Part shown: one piece after another, positions 17,923-26,165 of the stretch | Position numbering within the stretch: the first letter of the stretch is position 1 | Layout of the letters: every line of letters begins with the position of its first letter | Assembly (NCBI RefSeq): GCF_014779765.1 | Contig: NZ_JACXZA010000010.1 | Location: forward strand, 62,001-126,000 | Length of the DNA: 64,000 nt | Direction of reading: 5' to 3' | DNA from: Paenibacillus terricola | GTDB lineage: Bacteria > Bacillota > Bacilli > Paenibacillales > Paenibacillaceae | Notes under the pieces: generated by a model | Seen by the model: only the letters and a program-made list of their open reading frames with translations | Database searches by the model: none | Told to the model about the DNA's origin: nothing | Translations under genes and position numbers: made by a program

Positions 17923-18801
17923 TTATTCTTTAACCGAACCAAGCACGAGACCTTTAACGAAGAACTTCTGCAAGAACGGATAGACAAGCAATACTGGCAT
18001 TGCGCCGATGAAGATTTGTGCCGCGTTTACCGTTTTCTGCGAAATGAGAGCCATACTCGCCGGGTCCAAACTCATCGAGGTTAGATCTCGTTGAATAATA
18101 ACCGTCTGCAGGAATGTTGCCAACGGATACTGGTTAGAGCTGTTCGTATAGAGCAGGCCGTCGAACCAAGAATTCCAATGGAACACGATGCTGAACAAGC
18201 CGAGCGTTGCAATCGCCGGCATCGACACTGGCAGGAAGATGCGGAACAATGTCCTGAAGTGACCAGCTCCGTCGATCATTGCAGCCTCTTGCAGTTCCTT
18301 CGGAATACCGCGGAAGAAGTTCATCATCAGAATCGTCAAGTAGATATTCACCGCGCCCGGAAGCACGAGCGCCCAGAACGAGCCCATCAGGTGAAGCTTC
18401 TGAATGACCATATAGAACGGCACCAGTCCACCGTTAAATACCATCGCGAAGACAAAGATCCAAGAATAGATCGTCCGGCCTTTGAATTCGCTGTTCTCCT
18501 TCGCAAGCGGGTACGCCGCCATAAAGGCGAGCAGCAGCGTCAGCGACGTCCCAAGAACAGTACGCTTGACCGATACCCAGAGCGAATGCAGGAAGATCGG
18601 ATTATCGATCGTCTTCTTGTAGGCTTCCAGCGTGAATTGCACCGGCCAGAGGTTTACAAGATTGGCATCCGCGGCCGACTTGGCACTGAACGATACGGCC
18701 AGCACATGGACCAACGGAATGATGCAAGCGATCGACAGAAGCAGAAGACCGATGGTGTTGAATACCGTGAATACTCGGTACGATAATGTTTTATGATACA
18801 T
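17923..18801 (-). CDS. Carbohydrate ABC permease, LplC/YtcP type
   Basis: CUT1 importer subunit, 292 residues with six membrane segments. It carries the ATPase-docking EAA loop as ELQEAAMIDGAGHFRTLFRIFLP near residue 190 (Gly at its conserved place). The C-terminus ends in FVKGLVLGSVKE, typical of the LplC/YtcP branch. It lies 21 bases after its partner permease and directly before GH53. With the large lipoprotein at 20688 it should form an importer for galactan oligosaccharides. No ATPase gene is nearby, so a shared MsmX-like ATPase is expected. Confidence 0.9.
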   Translation of the reverse strand: MYHKTLSYRVFTVFNTIGLLLLSIACIIPLVHVLAVSFSAKSAADANLVNLWPVQFTLEAYKKTIDNPIFLHSLWVSVKRTVLGTSLTLLLAFMAAYPLAKENSEFKGRTIYSWIFVFAMVFNGGLVPFYMVIQKLHLMGSFWALVLPGAVNIYLTILMMNFFRGIPKELQEAAMIDGAGHFRTLFRIFLPVSMPAIATLGLFSIVFHWNSWFDGLLYTNSSNQYPLATFLQTVIIQRDLTSMSLDPASMALISQKTVNAAQIFIGAMPVLLVYPFLQKFFVKGLVLGSVKE

Positions 18802-18822
18802 GTCTCTCTCCCTCTCACGTCA

Positions 18823-19716
18823 TTAGAAGATTCGGTAATTGGCCCATTTGTACGCGATCCGGTAGGACACAAAGATGAGCACCATGCTGATGACCGATTT
18901 GAACAATCCGATTGCCGTCGCGAAGCCCATGTTGCCTCCGAGAATACCAATTCGGTAAACGAACGTATCGAGAATGTCTCCCTTATCGTAGACGAGTCCG
19001 TTGTACAGGTTGAAAATTTGGTCGAAGCCTGCATTGAGCACGTTGCCGAGCGCAAGCGTGCCTACGACGATCGTTATCGGCATGATGGACGGGATCGTAA
19101 TGTGCAGCGTTTGCTTCAACCGGCTTGCGCCGTCAACCTCGGCTGCTTCGTACAGTGCCGGGTTAATGTTAGCCAATGCCGCCAAGAAGACGATTGCGCC
19201 GTAGCCGAACTCTTTCCATACATCCGAGACGATGACCGTTACGCGAAACCAATTGCCATCACCCAGGAAGAAGATCGGTCCGATGCCTATCGATTCGAGA
19301 ATCCGATTAATGAAACCTCCATCGGTCGACAGAACGTTGAGCAGAATGCCGCCGAGAATGACCCACGACAGGAAGTGCGGCAAGTAAACCATCGTCTGTA
19401 CGTACCGTTTGAACAAATCTTTGCGTACTTCATTCAAGAAGATCGCGAATGTGAAAGGCGCTACCAGATTGAAGAAGAGCTTGAGCACGGCGATAACGAC
19501 CGTGTTCCAGATCACCTGCATGCTGTCCTCGCGTTCGAATAGAAATCTGAAGTTATCCAGCCCAACCCACTTCGACCCTCCGATGCCAAGCCGCGGTTTA
19601 AAGTCCTGGAATGCCATGACGATACCCGCCATCGGCAAATAACTGAAAGCGATCAAAAACAGCAGTGATGGCAGTACCATCAAGTGAAGCGGCCAGTATT
19701 TCTTTAGATGTGTCAT
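18823..19716 (-). CDS. Carbohydrate ABC permease, LplB/YteP type
   Basis: First permease of the galactan-type importer, 297 residues, with six membrane segments. Landmarks are the LplB-branch N-terminus (HLMVLPSLLFLIAFSYLPMAGIVMAFQDF) and the EAA loop ALYEAAEVDGASRLKQTLHITIP. The start at 19716 is preceded by AGGGGGAAC at the right distance; a longer frame from 19746 would run through the promoter region. It is the first gene of the permease-permease-GH53-galactokinase unit, read from its own promoter at about 19766 rather than through from the binding-protein gene. Confidence 0.9.
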   Translation of the reverse strand: MTHLKKYWPLHLMVLPSLLFLIAFSYLPMAGIVMAFQDFKPRLGIGGSKWVGLDNFRFLFEREDSMQVIWNTVVIAVLKLFFNLVAPFTFAIFLNEVRKDLFKRYVQTMVYLPHFLSWVILGGILLNVLSTDGGFINRILESIGIGPIFFLGDGNWFRVTVIVSDVWKEFGYGAIVFLAALANINPALYEAAEVDGASRLKQTLHITIPSIMPITIVVGTLALGNVLNAGFDQIFNLYNGLVYDKGDILDTFVYRIGILGGNMGFATAIGLFKSVISMVLIFVSYRIAYKWANYRIF

Positions 19717-19745
19717 TCGCTCGTTCCCCCTGACTCGAGTCTCCA

Positions 19746-19771
19746 ATGTAAACGTTTATGTTCGAATTATA
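19746..19771 (-). promoter_or_regulatory. Permease operon promoter with cre-like palindrome
   Basis: On the minus strand TATAAT (19766-19771) is followed by CATAAACGTTTACAT (19747-19761). This matches a cre in its right half and core but not in the TG of the left half. No recognisable -35 lies 16-18 bases upstream, which fits activation by the YesN-type regulator. The arrangement (TATAAT, cre, AGGGGGAAC ribosome site) copies that of the binding-protein gene. Confidence 0.5.
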
Positions 19772-19816
19772 GCAAGTGGGCTAGGAGGGTTAGTAGACAT
19801 CAAACCCAACATAAAT

Positions 19817-19832
19817 GGCACAATTGCAACCA
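19817..19832. promoter_or_regulatory. Candidate operator GGCACAATTGCAACCA
   Basis: Sits 45 bases upstream of the permease -10 box. Near-copies lie at the same distance upstream of the binding-protein -10 (22486-22501) and just upstream of the GH51 -35 (40067-40080). Likely bound by a shared regulator, perhaps the YesN-type protein encoded at 22520. Confidence 0.42.
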
Positions 19833-19855
19833 ATGTGTTGGACCTGCCTAAGTCC

Positions 19856-19950
19856 TCCCTGCAAGGAGGATTCTAGGGGCTCTGCCCCTTGGACCCCGTT
19901 GATTTAAACACCTGGAATTTATAGGGGCTCCGCCCCTTGAAACCCTGTGT
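19856..19950. repeat. G+C-rich small inverted repeats
   Basis: Two versions of AGGGGCTCxGCCCCTTG stand 60 bases apart (about 19873 and 19924), beside a CCTCC...GGAGG pair. They look like short dispersed intergenic palindromes flanking the 148-bp array. No coding sequence is seen in 19800-20006. Confidence 0.4.
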
Positions 19951-20006
19951 TTTCCTAACTAGATTGATATTTCTAAACATTTACAACCAGATTTTCTACC
20001 CACCTA

Positions 20007-20590
20007 AATCCTCCCTGCTAGGGAGGACCCCCGGGGTTTCCAACCCCGGGACCCCGGAAGGGGCTGTCGGCAGGACTTAGGCGCGGTTGAGTTGACTCCG
20101 TGCTTGGGGACGCGTGCCCTTGCAGGGCACAGCTTTCTTTCGAGCTTTATTTCCTCCCTCCATCGCATGGGAGGACCCCCGGGGTTTCCAACCCCGGGAC
20201 CCCGGAAGGGGCTGTCGGCAGGACTTAGGCGCGGTTGAGTTGACTCCGTGCTTAGGGACGCGTGCCCTTGCAGGGCACAGCTTTCTTTCGAGCTTTATTT
20301 CCTCCCTCCATCGCATGGGAGGACCCCCGGGGTTTCCAACCCCGGGACCCCGGAAGGGGTTGTCGGCAGGACTGAGGCGCGGTTGAGTTGACTGCGTGCT
20401 TGGGGACGCGTGCCCTTGCAGGGCACAGCTTTCTTTCGAGCTTTATTTCCTCCCTCCATCGCATGGGAGGACCTCCGGGGTTTCCAACCCCGGGACCCCG
20501 GAAGGGGCTGTCGGCAGGACTTAGGCGCGGTTGAGTTGACTCCGTGCTTAGGGACGCGTGCCCTTGCAGGGCACAGCTTTCTTTCGAGCT
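20007..20590. repeat. 148-bp tandem repeat, almost four copies
   Basis: The same block recurs with a 148-base period (TGTCGGCAGGACT starts at 20065, 20213, 20361 and 20509). Each unit contains palindromes such as GGGTTTCCAACCCC and GCCCTTGCAGGGC. Differences are few: copies 2 and 4 read CTTAGGGACG where 1 and 3 read CTTGGGGACG, and copy 3 has several private changes. The last copy is cut short. Since 148 is not a multiple of three, frames shift from unit to unit, so the overlapping open frames on both strands are not a protein repeat. It occupies the gap between the binding-protein terminator and the permease promoter. Confidence 0.9.
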
Positions 20591-20620
20591 GCTTTGAGTT
20601 GTGTGTGCCGATACAAAAAA

Positions 20621-20653
20621 ATGTCCCACATTCACCGGAGTGATGTGGGACAT
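20621..20653 (-). terminator. Terminator after the galactan-type binding-protein gene
   Basis: ATGTCCCACAT and ATGTGGGACAT form an 11-bp perfect stem around an 11-base loop, followed by seven T residues on the minus strand. It lies 35 bases after the stop codon, separating this gene from the permease genes. Confidence 0.9.
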
Positions 20654-20687
20654 TTCTCATACGGATCGGAACAATGCCGAGCCTATG

Positions 20688-22403
20688 TTATTTCTTGATG
20701 CCGTCGTACCACGTGTTAACTTCCGTCGTGATTTGGTCGCCGCCGGAGCTCTTCCACGTTTCTACGAATTTGTCGAACGAATCAGCTGGCTTCTCGCCAT
20801 AGATGATTTCGTTGAACGTTTGAGCTTCGATCTTCTTCAGGTAGTCGAATTTCGTCTTCATCGTTTCTGTCGAAGGACCTGTGTACATATTCATCATGCC
20901 AGCGTCCTTCTGACCCATGAGCACAACTGCTGCTGCAGGCGTTTCTTTACCGAAGTTGTTCTTCAGGTCTTTCTCCATACGCGTCGTTGCTTCTTTGCCG
21001 TCTGCCAGATTGAGCAATGCTTTCATCTGAGCGTCTGGAATACGAGCGCCGTCGCGAACGAGCAGATAACGAACCGTACTCATAGAGCCACCCGAGATGT
21101 TATCGTCGCCGTATACCGCGTTGCCGTTAGCGTCAAGCTCATAGTCATAGCCTTTGAACAGGCCGTTCTCGAACGGACCGCCCGGCTGCGGGTCTGCCAT
21201 ATTGTCGAACATGTAATTTTGGTACGTAAACAGTGCTTCCGGATTTTTCATGTCCTTATTGATCAGAATTACGCCGTTAGAGAATGCAGTGCCATGGCGG
21301 CCTACTTTTCCATCCGGGCCTGCTGGCAGTGCGATTGGCTTCCATACGGCATTCGGATCATTCTTCACCGTATCTTGAAGCGGCCATCCGCTCATCCAGT
21401 AAGGGCCTGGGATAATGCCTGCCGTGCCTGCAACTGCTGGCTCGGACGTTTTGTTCTCATCCCACAGTGCTGCTTCCTTCGGAATGAAGCCTTTCGTATA
21501 CCATTCGTTCAGCTTCTGCAGACCTTGCTTCATGCCTGCATTCACCGAGCCATACTCCAGCTTGCCGTCTGCGCCAACATTCCATTGCTGTGGAATCGTA
21601 CCATATGCGCCGAAGATCCATGATGGATCGCCCATCCAATTGTTCATCGACGATTTGAAGCCGATGCTCAGTGGAACAACTTTGTCTGGAGCAAGACCAC
21701 TCGGATTGTTGTTCTTGAACGCTTCCATAACCGTTTCAAGCTCTTCGATCGTCGTAGGAGCTTTCATGTTCAATTTATCCAGCCAGTCCTGGCGGATCCA
21801 GAGCAGGTAGTCGTTGTTGTATGCATAATCAAGGATCGGAATCGCCATGCGAGCGCCATCGCGCAAGTATGGATTCCAAACATTCGAGTCAAGATTCATC
21901 GCTGATTTCCACGTGTCATTCGCATACTTGTCGAACAGCGCACCAGCGTCTTGGAAGGCGCCGGAGTCGATCAAGTCTTGGATGAGCTGTGGGTCTTCGT
22001 TGCCTGCAACGATTACGTCTGGCAATTCTTGACCCGACGTCAATGCTAGGCGAAGCTTAGTCGCATATGCATTGTTCGTATTCGCAACGGACCAAAGCGA
22101 TTTAATCTCTATGCCGAGCGTGTCCTTCGCCCATTTCGTAGCGACGTTATTCTCGATCGTCTCGCCGTTCTTGAATTTCACTTCAGGGGCAACAGCCCAT
22201 ACAGTGGAGATCGACACCGGAGGATCGTATTTATCTTTATATGCACTTGTCTCTTCCGAACCGGTCTCCGTTTTCGTTCCAGTCGTCGTTCCTGTGGAAT
22301 CAGTCGTTTTCTTGTCATCCTTGCTGCCGCCGCATGCTGCAAGTGCAATCATCAGAAACAGAGAAAGTGTCAACAGTAGTGTTGCTCTAACTTTGGCTCT
22401 CAT
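20688..22403 (-). CDS. Large extracellular substrate-binding lipoprotein, LplA/YtcQ type
   Basis: Binding protein of a CUT1 oligosaccharide importer, 571 residues, with a lipoprotein signal ending IALAACGGS and a Thr/Lys/Gly-rich linker. The body has the long LplA-type fold with GQELPDVIVAGNEDPQLIQDLI, LLWIRQDWLDKLNMKAPTTI and a C-terminal stretch ending TEVNTWYDGIKK. The start at 22403 has AAGGGGGAAC 3 bases upstream; the ATG at 22421 would lie across that site. It is transcribed just downstream of its own two-component system and shut off by the terminator at 20621. The partner permeases are in a separate unit beyond the 148-bp array. The substrate, galactan oligomers, is inferred from GH53 and galactokinase in the locus. 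Confidence 0.88.
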   Translation of the reverse strand: MRAKVRATLLLTLSLFLMIALAACGGSKDDKKTTDSTGTTTGTKTETGSEETSAYKDKYDPPVSISTVWAVAPEVKFKNGETIENNVATKWAKDTLGIEIKSLWSVANTNNAYATKLRLALTSGQELPDVIVAGNEDPQLIQDLIDSGAFQDAGALFDKYANDTWKSAMNLDSNVWNPYLRDGARMAIPILDYAYNNDYLLWIRQDWLDKLNMKAPTTIEELETVMEAFKNNNPSGLAPDKVVPLSIGFKSSMNNWMGDPSWIFGAYGTIPQQWNVGADGKLEYGSVNAGMKQGLQKLNEWYTKGFIPKEAALWDENKTSEPAVAGTAGIIPGPYWMSGWPLQDTVKNDPNAVWKPIALPAGPDGKVGRHGTAFSNGVILINKDMKNPEALFTYQNYMFDNMADPQPGGPFENGLFKGYDYELDANGNAVYGDDNISGGSMSTVRYLLVRDGARIPDAQMKALLNLADGKEATTRMEKDLKNNFGKETPAAAVVLMGQKDAGMMNMYTGPSTETMKTKFDYLKKIEAQTFNEIIYGEKPADSFDKFVETWKSSGGDQITTEVNTWYDGIKK

Positions 22404-22422
22404 GTTGTTCCCCCTTATCATA

Positions 22423-22441
22423 TGTTTACGTTTTCATTATA
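22423..22441 (-). promoter_or_regulatory. Binding-protein gene promoter: TATAAT box overlapped by a perfect cre
   Basis: TATAAT (22436-22441, minus strand) adjoins TGAAAACGTAAACA (22423-22436), which fits the CcpA consensus TGNAARCGNWWNCA at every position. Placed at the transcription start, it should repress when preferred sugars are present. No good -35 is found, as for activator-dependent promoters. Confidence 0.65.
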
Positions 22442-22485
22442 GAATGGGGGTGCCAAGCGGCCTATGTCATAAATCGAACATTTCT

Positions 22486-22501
22486 GCACCTTTGACAACC
22501 A
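22486..22501. promoter_or_regulatory. Candidate operator GCACCTTTGACAACCA
   Basis: About 45 bases upstream of the -10 box. It aligns with GGCACAATTGCAACCA at the permease promoter with one extra base. Beyond it both promoters also share ATGTTSGRTTT followed closely by ATG, so a two-part activator site is plausible. Confidence 0.4.
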
Positions 22502-22519
22502 TTTGATCGTTATGAACGC

Positions 22520-24169
22520 TTAATCTGCCATGTCGCGGAATTCTTGCGGTGTCATGCCGTAATACTTCTTGAACATTTTGCTGAAGTATTGCGGATTCTG
22601 ATACCCGAGCTCCGCGGTAATTTCGTATATTTTCTTATTCGTCTTCTTAAGCATGTAATGCGCTCGCTCCATCCGCATTCGAATGATATATTCGCTGAGG
22701 CTCTCGCCAGTGTCGGCCTTATAGATTTTGGACAAATAGACGGGGTGCAAATATACCTTATCCGCAATCGTCTTAACGGATGTATCCTGACCTAACGTTT
22801 CTTCTACAATTTCCTGCACTTGCTTCACCAGATGCGTTCGTGTTGATGATTCGGTTGATGACAGCTCCGATTCAAGCTTGCCAAGCATACTAACCGCCCA
22901 ACCGCGAAGCTTGTCCTGCGAATGAATGCCTGAACGGTCCAGCAGCATATCGAATGCCGAATGGTCGATATCGGTCATGAACTGCCCCCGCTTATGCGCG
23001 CTGTACATGAATGCATTAGACACATAGAGGAATACCTCGTACAGATGCTCTCTTGAACGGGTTGTCCGTCCCAGCAGATCAAATACTTCATGGATTTTGT
23101 CACGAGCAGAGCTCCACTGCTTGGATTCGAGCAAATGCAGCAGCGTCGGCGGCTTATGAAGCTGCTCCAGCGCTTTCGCGGGAAGCGAGCGATCCACCAT
23201 TTCTTCGAGGAAATGAATCGAATGGTTTTGATCAGCCCCCTGCTCATTCAGGAAAAATGCGCTTAACGCACTGCGATAGCCGTCTGCCACTCCTTCAGGA
23301 AACGAGAACCACCGTGTGATAAAACAGGACGTCTCCGAACGCAGAAACTTGCTCGTCTGTTCTTGGAAACGAACAGCCGCCTCAGATAATTGCTCGCGGA
23401 CGGCCGGTCCAGGCTGCTCGACTGCGCCATAACGCTTCCTGCTGTTGTCCTTCATCTGGGCGAGCAGTACGAGGCAATCATGCGGCGTTTTGCCGCACCA
23501 GACACGGAAGCTTCCGCCGAATATTTCCTCGGCAATATTGCCGACAGCATACTCCATCAGAGAAGCAGATTGCGCGTCAGATTCGTCGAACGGGGTGCTG
23601 TATTGGATTAACATCAGCACTGCTGGCTCATCGACGGAAAGTGTAATTTCATACTGCTGGAGCTTATTTTGTACCAAAGCGCCGTTTAGTTGATGCCCTA
23701 ACAGCAAGTCATGCAGCAGATGGTTACGAAGCACTGTATAGTCCGATTTGCGGTCATACATAAGTTGGTTGTACTTATCGGCTTCTTTCCACTCCTCATG
23801 CAGCTTCTCAACCGCATTGGAGATGCTGACGACGAATTCATCATCGTTCACGGGCTTTAGAATATAATCTGCAGCCTTGAGCTGCAGCGCGCGTTTCGCA
23901 TACTCGAAATCCGAGTGTCCCGTCAGCAGCATGCAGCGTACGTTCGGCCACCGCTCGGCAATTTCTGCAATAAGCTCGAGCCCATCCATTCCCGGCATCC
24001 GAATATCGCTTACGACAATATCAATCTCCTGCTCTTCAAGCAGCTGCAGCGCTTCTTTCGCTGATTCCGCTTGATATACGCTACGAACGCCAAGATCCTG
24101 CCATGGAATCGTTCGCGCCAAGCTTTCTGTTACGTATGACTCATCGTCCACAAGTAATATATCAATCAT
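22520..24169 (-). CDS. YesN-type response regulator of the galactan locus
   Basis: 549-residue response regulator. A receiver domain (IDILLVDDESY, Asp in VVSDIRMPGMDG, Lys in ILKPVNDDE) is followed by about 280 residues of helical linker and a C-terminal AraC domain. The AraC domain has YLSKIYKADTGESLSEYI and YEITAELGYQNPQYFSKMFKK. Its ATG overlaps the stop of the kinase gene by 4 bases (ATGA), with AGGAGG 7 bases upstream, so the pair is translationally coupled. It lies just upstream of the binding-protein gene and is the natural candidate activator of the two promoters at 22436 and 19766. Confidence 0.92.
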   Translation of the reverse strand: MIDILLVDDESYVTESLARTIPWQDLGVRSVYQAESAKEALQLLEEQEIDIVVSDIRMPGMDGLELIAEIAERWPNVRCMLLTGHSDFEYAKRALQLKAADYILKPVNDDEFVVSISNAVEKLHEEWKEADKYNQLMYDRKSDYTVLRNHLLHDLLLGHQLNGALVQNKLQQYEITLSVDEPAVLMLIQYSTPFDESDAQSASLMEYAVGNIAEEIFGGSFRVWCGKTPHDCLVLLAQMKDNSRKRYGAVEQPGPAVREQLSEAAVRFQEQTSKFLRSETSCFITRWFSFPEGVADGYRSALSAFFLNEQGADQNHSIHFLEEMVDRSLPAKALEQLHKPPTLLHLLESKQWSSARDKIHEVFDLLGRTTRSREHLYEVFLYVSNAFMYSAHKRGQFMTDIDHSAFDMLLDRSGIHSQDKLRGWAVSMLGKLESELSSTESSTRTHLVKQVQEIVEETLGQDTSVKTIADKVYLHPVYLSKIYKADTGESLSEYIIRMRMERAHYMLKKTNKKIYEITAELGYQNPQYFSKMFKKYYGMTPQEFRDMAD

Positions 24170-25968
24170 TGTCCTGCCTCCTGATCCAATGATGGCGTGT
24201 CTTGTTGTCTCGCCTCTGCCTCCAGCAATGCTACCTTAGCTGAATCGCTCCATTGCAGCACTACCTTAAAACCTCCCATTGCCGATGTTCCAAGCGTCAA
24301 GCCTGCCGATTCGCCGAATTGCAGCTGCATGCGCTGATGCACATTCCATAATCCGCAGCCCATCTCTTCTTCCATCGGTTTCGACAGCTTGTATTGCAAG
24401 ACAAGGATGCTCTCTGCATCCATCCCGATGCCATCGTCTTCAACGGTCAGCTTATAGCTGCCGCCGTCTGATTCGCCCGTAATACTGATGCTGCCCGCTT
24501 CTGCGCTTGACTCAATCCCATGTATAACGGCGTTCTCGACCAGCGGCTGCAGAACAAGCGGCGGTATACCTGCATCCAGCATTTCATCTGCAATTTGGAC
24601 CGTCACTTCAAGCCGCTTCATTCGCAGCTTCTGAATATCCAGATAGTGATGAACGAAGTCGAGTTCTTCCGCAAACGGGACCACATCGCGCTCCTGTCGT
24701 GTCGTATATCGGTAGTAAGCGGCAAGATTTTGACTCATGGCCACAACCGCCCGATAATCCTGAAGCTTCGCCATACTCGAGATGAAGGAGAAACAGTTGT
24801 AGAAGAAATGGGGATTAATCTGTGATTGCAACTGCTTCAGCTTTGCCTCACGTACACGAATCTGCTCGACGTACACTTTCTCGAACAACTCCTGAATTTG
24901 GGCAACCATCAAGTTAAATCGAGTGAACAGAAACTTGAACTCCGACGCTCCCTTGCCTTTGGATTCCAATCGCACCGAATAATCACCGCTGCGAAGTTTG
25001 TGGAAGCTGACAATCAGTTTCTTCACGGGCACTTGCACTTGGCCATATAACAAATACGCGGCAAGGCAGCTCATCAGCAGCAAGCAGCCAACCGAGAAGT
25101 AGAACAAACGGTTCGATTGATTGATTGGCTTTAGAATATCCGCAAGCGGCGTATAGTCGATCAAATACCAGCCTGTCGTCTCCGACAGCGCCATATTAAC
25201 AAGATAATCCTGACCATTGAGCTTAACCGTATGACTGCCAAGCTTGGAGTTGGACTCGCCTTCCTGAAGCTGCAGCTGATTGACGAGCTGCTGCGCCAAT
25301 TGTTGATCCGATGATCGATTATAAATAAGTCCGAGCTCGCTGTTGTAGTAGAACGGATCGCTGCTGCCTGAGCTTTTGAACTTATCAAGCATATCTTGAA
25401 TGCTGCTGCTGTCGAATCGAACCTCAATGATCGTATTCGCATTGGCAGGGTCGGTATATTTGGAGTAGGAGGAGGCTGTGAACCAGCTGAATTGGAAGGA
25501 GCCCTCCGCCAGCTTCTTCACCTGCCAACCCCACTTAATGCGCTTCTTCAGATCCGCTTCATCGTAACTCTTCGCGTCGTTCACCGAAACGACCCGATGC
25601 AGCGTAGGCGAGTAGATGTAGAGACTGCTCTTCCAATTGGATGAGCTTTCTTGAATGCCCAGCTTCGTCTGGATCCGCTTCACAAGCGAAATCGTATCCA
25701 GATTGAAATACTCGCTGGTCAGGAAAATTTCCTGAAAGCTAGCAATGTCCGGATCCTGAATGAGCAAATTAGGCCATAGCGATAAATTCTCGACATTCGT
25801 ATCCACCTGGTTCTGGAAGAATACTAGCTGATTCTCAGTCGATTTGCTCAGCTCCGAGCGAAGGACATCGGTGCTTGTCATGTTCGAGTAGAAATATAAT
25901 CCGATAATCGGAAGCAGCATGACAACAATGAGGACAACGATTTTGGAAAATAAATTGTATCTCGGCAT
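24166..25968 (-). CDS. YesM-type sensor histidine kinase of the galactan locus
   Basis: 600-residue membrane kinase. It has TM1 (IVVLIVVMLLPIIGLYFY), an extracellular Cache-like domain of about 240 residues, TM2 (LFYFSVGCLLLMSCLAAYLL), HAMP, and the PF06580 His box KQLQSQINPHFFYNCFSFI. The N box is VLQPLVENAVIHGIE, and the G boxes are EDDGIGM and GCGLWNVHQRM. The start has TGGAGG 6 bases upstream. It is the first gene of kinase-regulator, with no sugar-binding sensor subunit beside it, so it presumably senses the sugar directly or through the loaded lipoprotein. Confidence 0.92.
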   Translation of the reverse strand: MPRYNLFSKIVVLIVVMLLPIIGLYFYSNMTSTDVLRSELSKSTENQLVFFQNQVDTNVENLSLWPNLLIQDPDIASFQEIFLTSEYFNLDTISLVKRIQTKLGIQESSSNWKSSLYIYSPTLHRVVSVNDAKSYDEADLKKRIKWGWQVKKLAEGSFQFSWFTASSYSKYTDPANANTIIEVRFDSSSIQDMLDKFKSSGSSDPFYYNSELGLIYNRSSDQQLAQQLVNQLQLQEGESNSKLGSHTVKLNGQDYLVNMALSETTGWYLIDYTPLADILKPINQSNRLFYFSVGCLLLMSCLAAYLLYGQVQVPVKKLIVSFHKLRSGDYSVRLESKGKGASEFKFLFTRFNLMVAQIQELFEKVYVEQIRVREAKLKQLQSQINPHFFYNCFSFISSMAKLQDYRAVVAMSQNLAAYYRYTTRQERDVVPFAEELDFVHHYLDIQKLRMKRLEVTVQIADEMLDAGIPPLVLQPLVENAVIHGIESSAEAGSISITGESDGGSYKLTVEDDGIGMDAESILVLQYKLSKPMEEEMGCGLWNVHQRMQLQFGESAGLTLGTSAMGGFKVVLQWSDSAKVALLEAEARQQDTPSLDQEAGQ

Positions 25969-26120
25969 CTGTGGCCTCCAGGCAGCAAGTTAGTCGATAA
26001 TTATGCCAGATCGTCCATGTAAAAAGGACAATCTGTAACATCATTGTAGTGGACAACCGTGTTGACGGAAAGCGATTTCTCATGAGTATTGTCGGTCAAC
26101 GACTCTGAAACGCCAAAAAA

Positions 26121-26146
26121 CCTCCAGGGTCTGAAGCCCCAGAGGG
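26121..26146 (-). terminator. Terminator of the DUF4097-like gene
   Basis: CCTCxxGGG and CCCxxGAGG pair around a short loop, followed on the minus strand by six T residues. It lies 20 bases past the stop codon. The stem is interrupted, so confidence is moderate. Confidence 0.5.
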
Positions 26147-26165
26147 TATAATTCGCGAGCCTTAA

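Noticed and set aside
20077-20660. Several open frames of 79-133 codons on both strands in the 148-bp repeats
   Set aside because: The period is not a multiple of three, frames jump between units, and no ribosome site is present.
20601-21623. 340-codon plus-strand frame
   Set aside because: Antisense of the large binding lipoprotein gene and starts inside the terminator hairpin.
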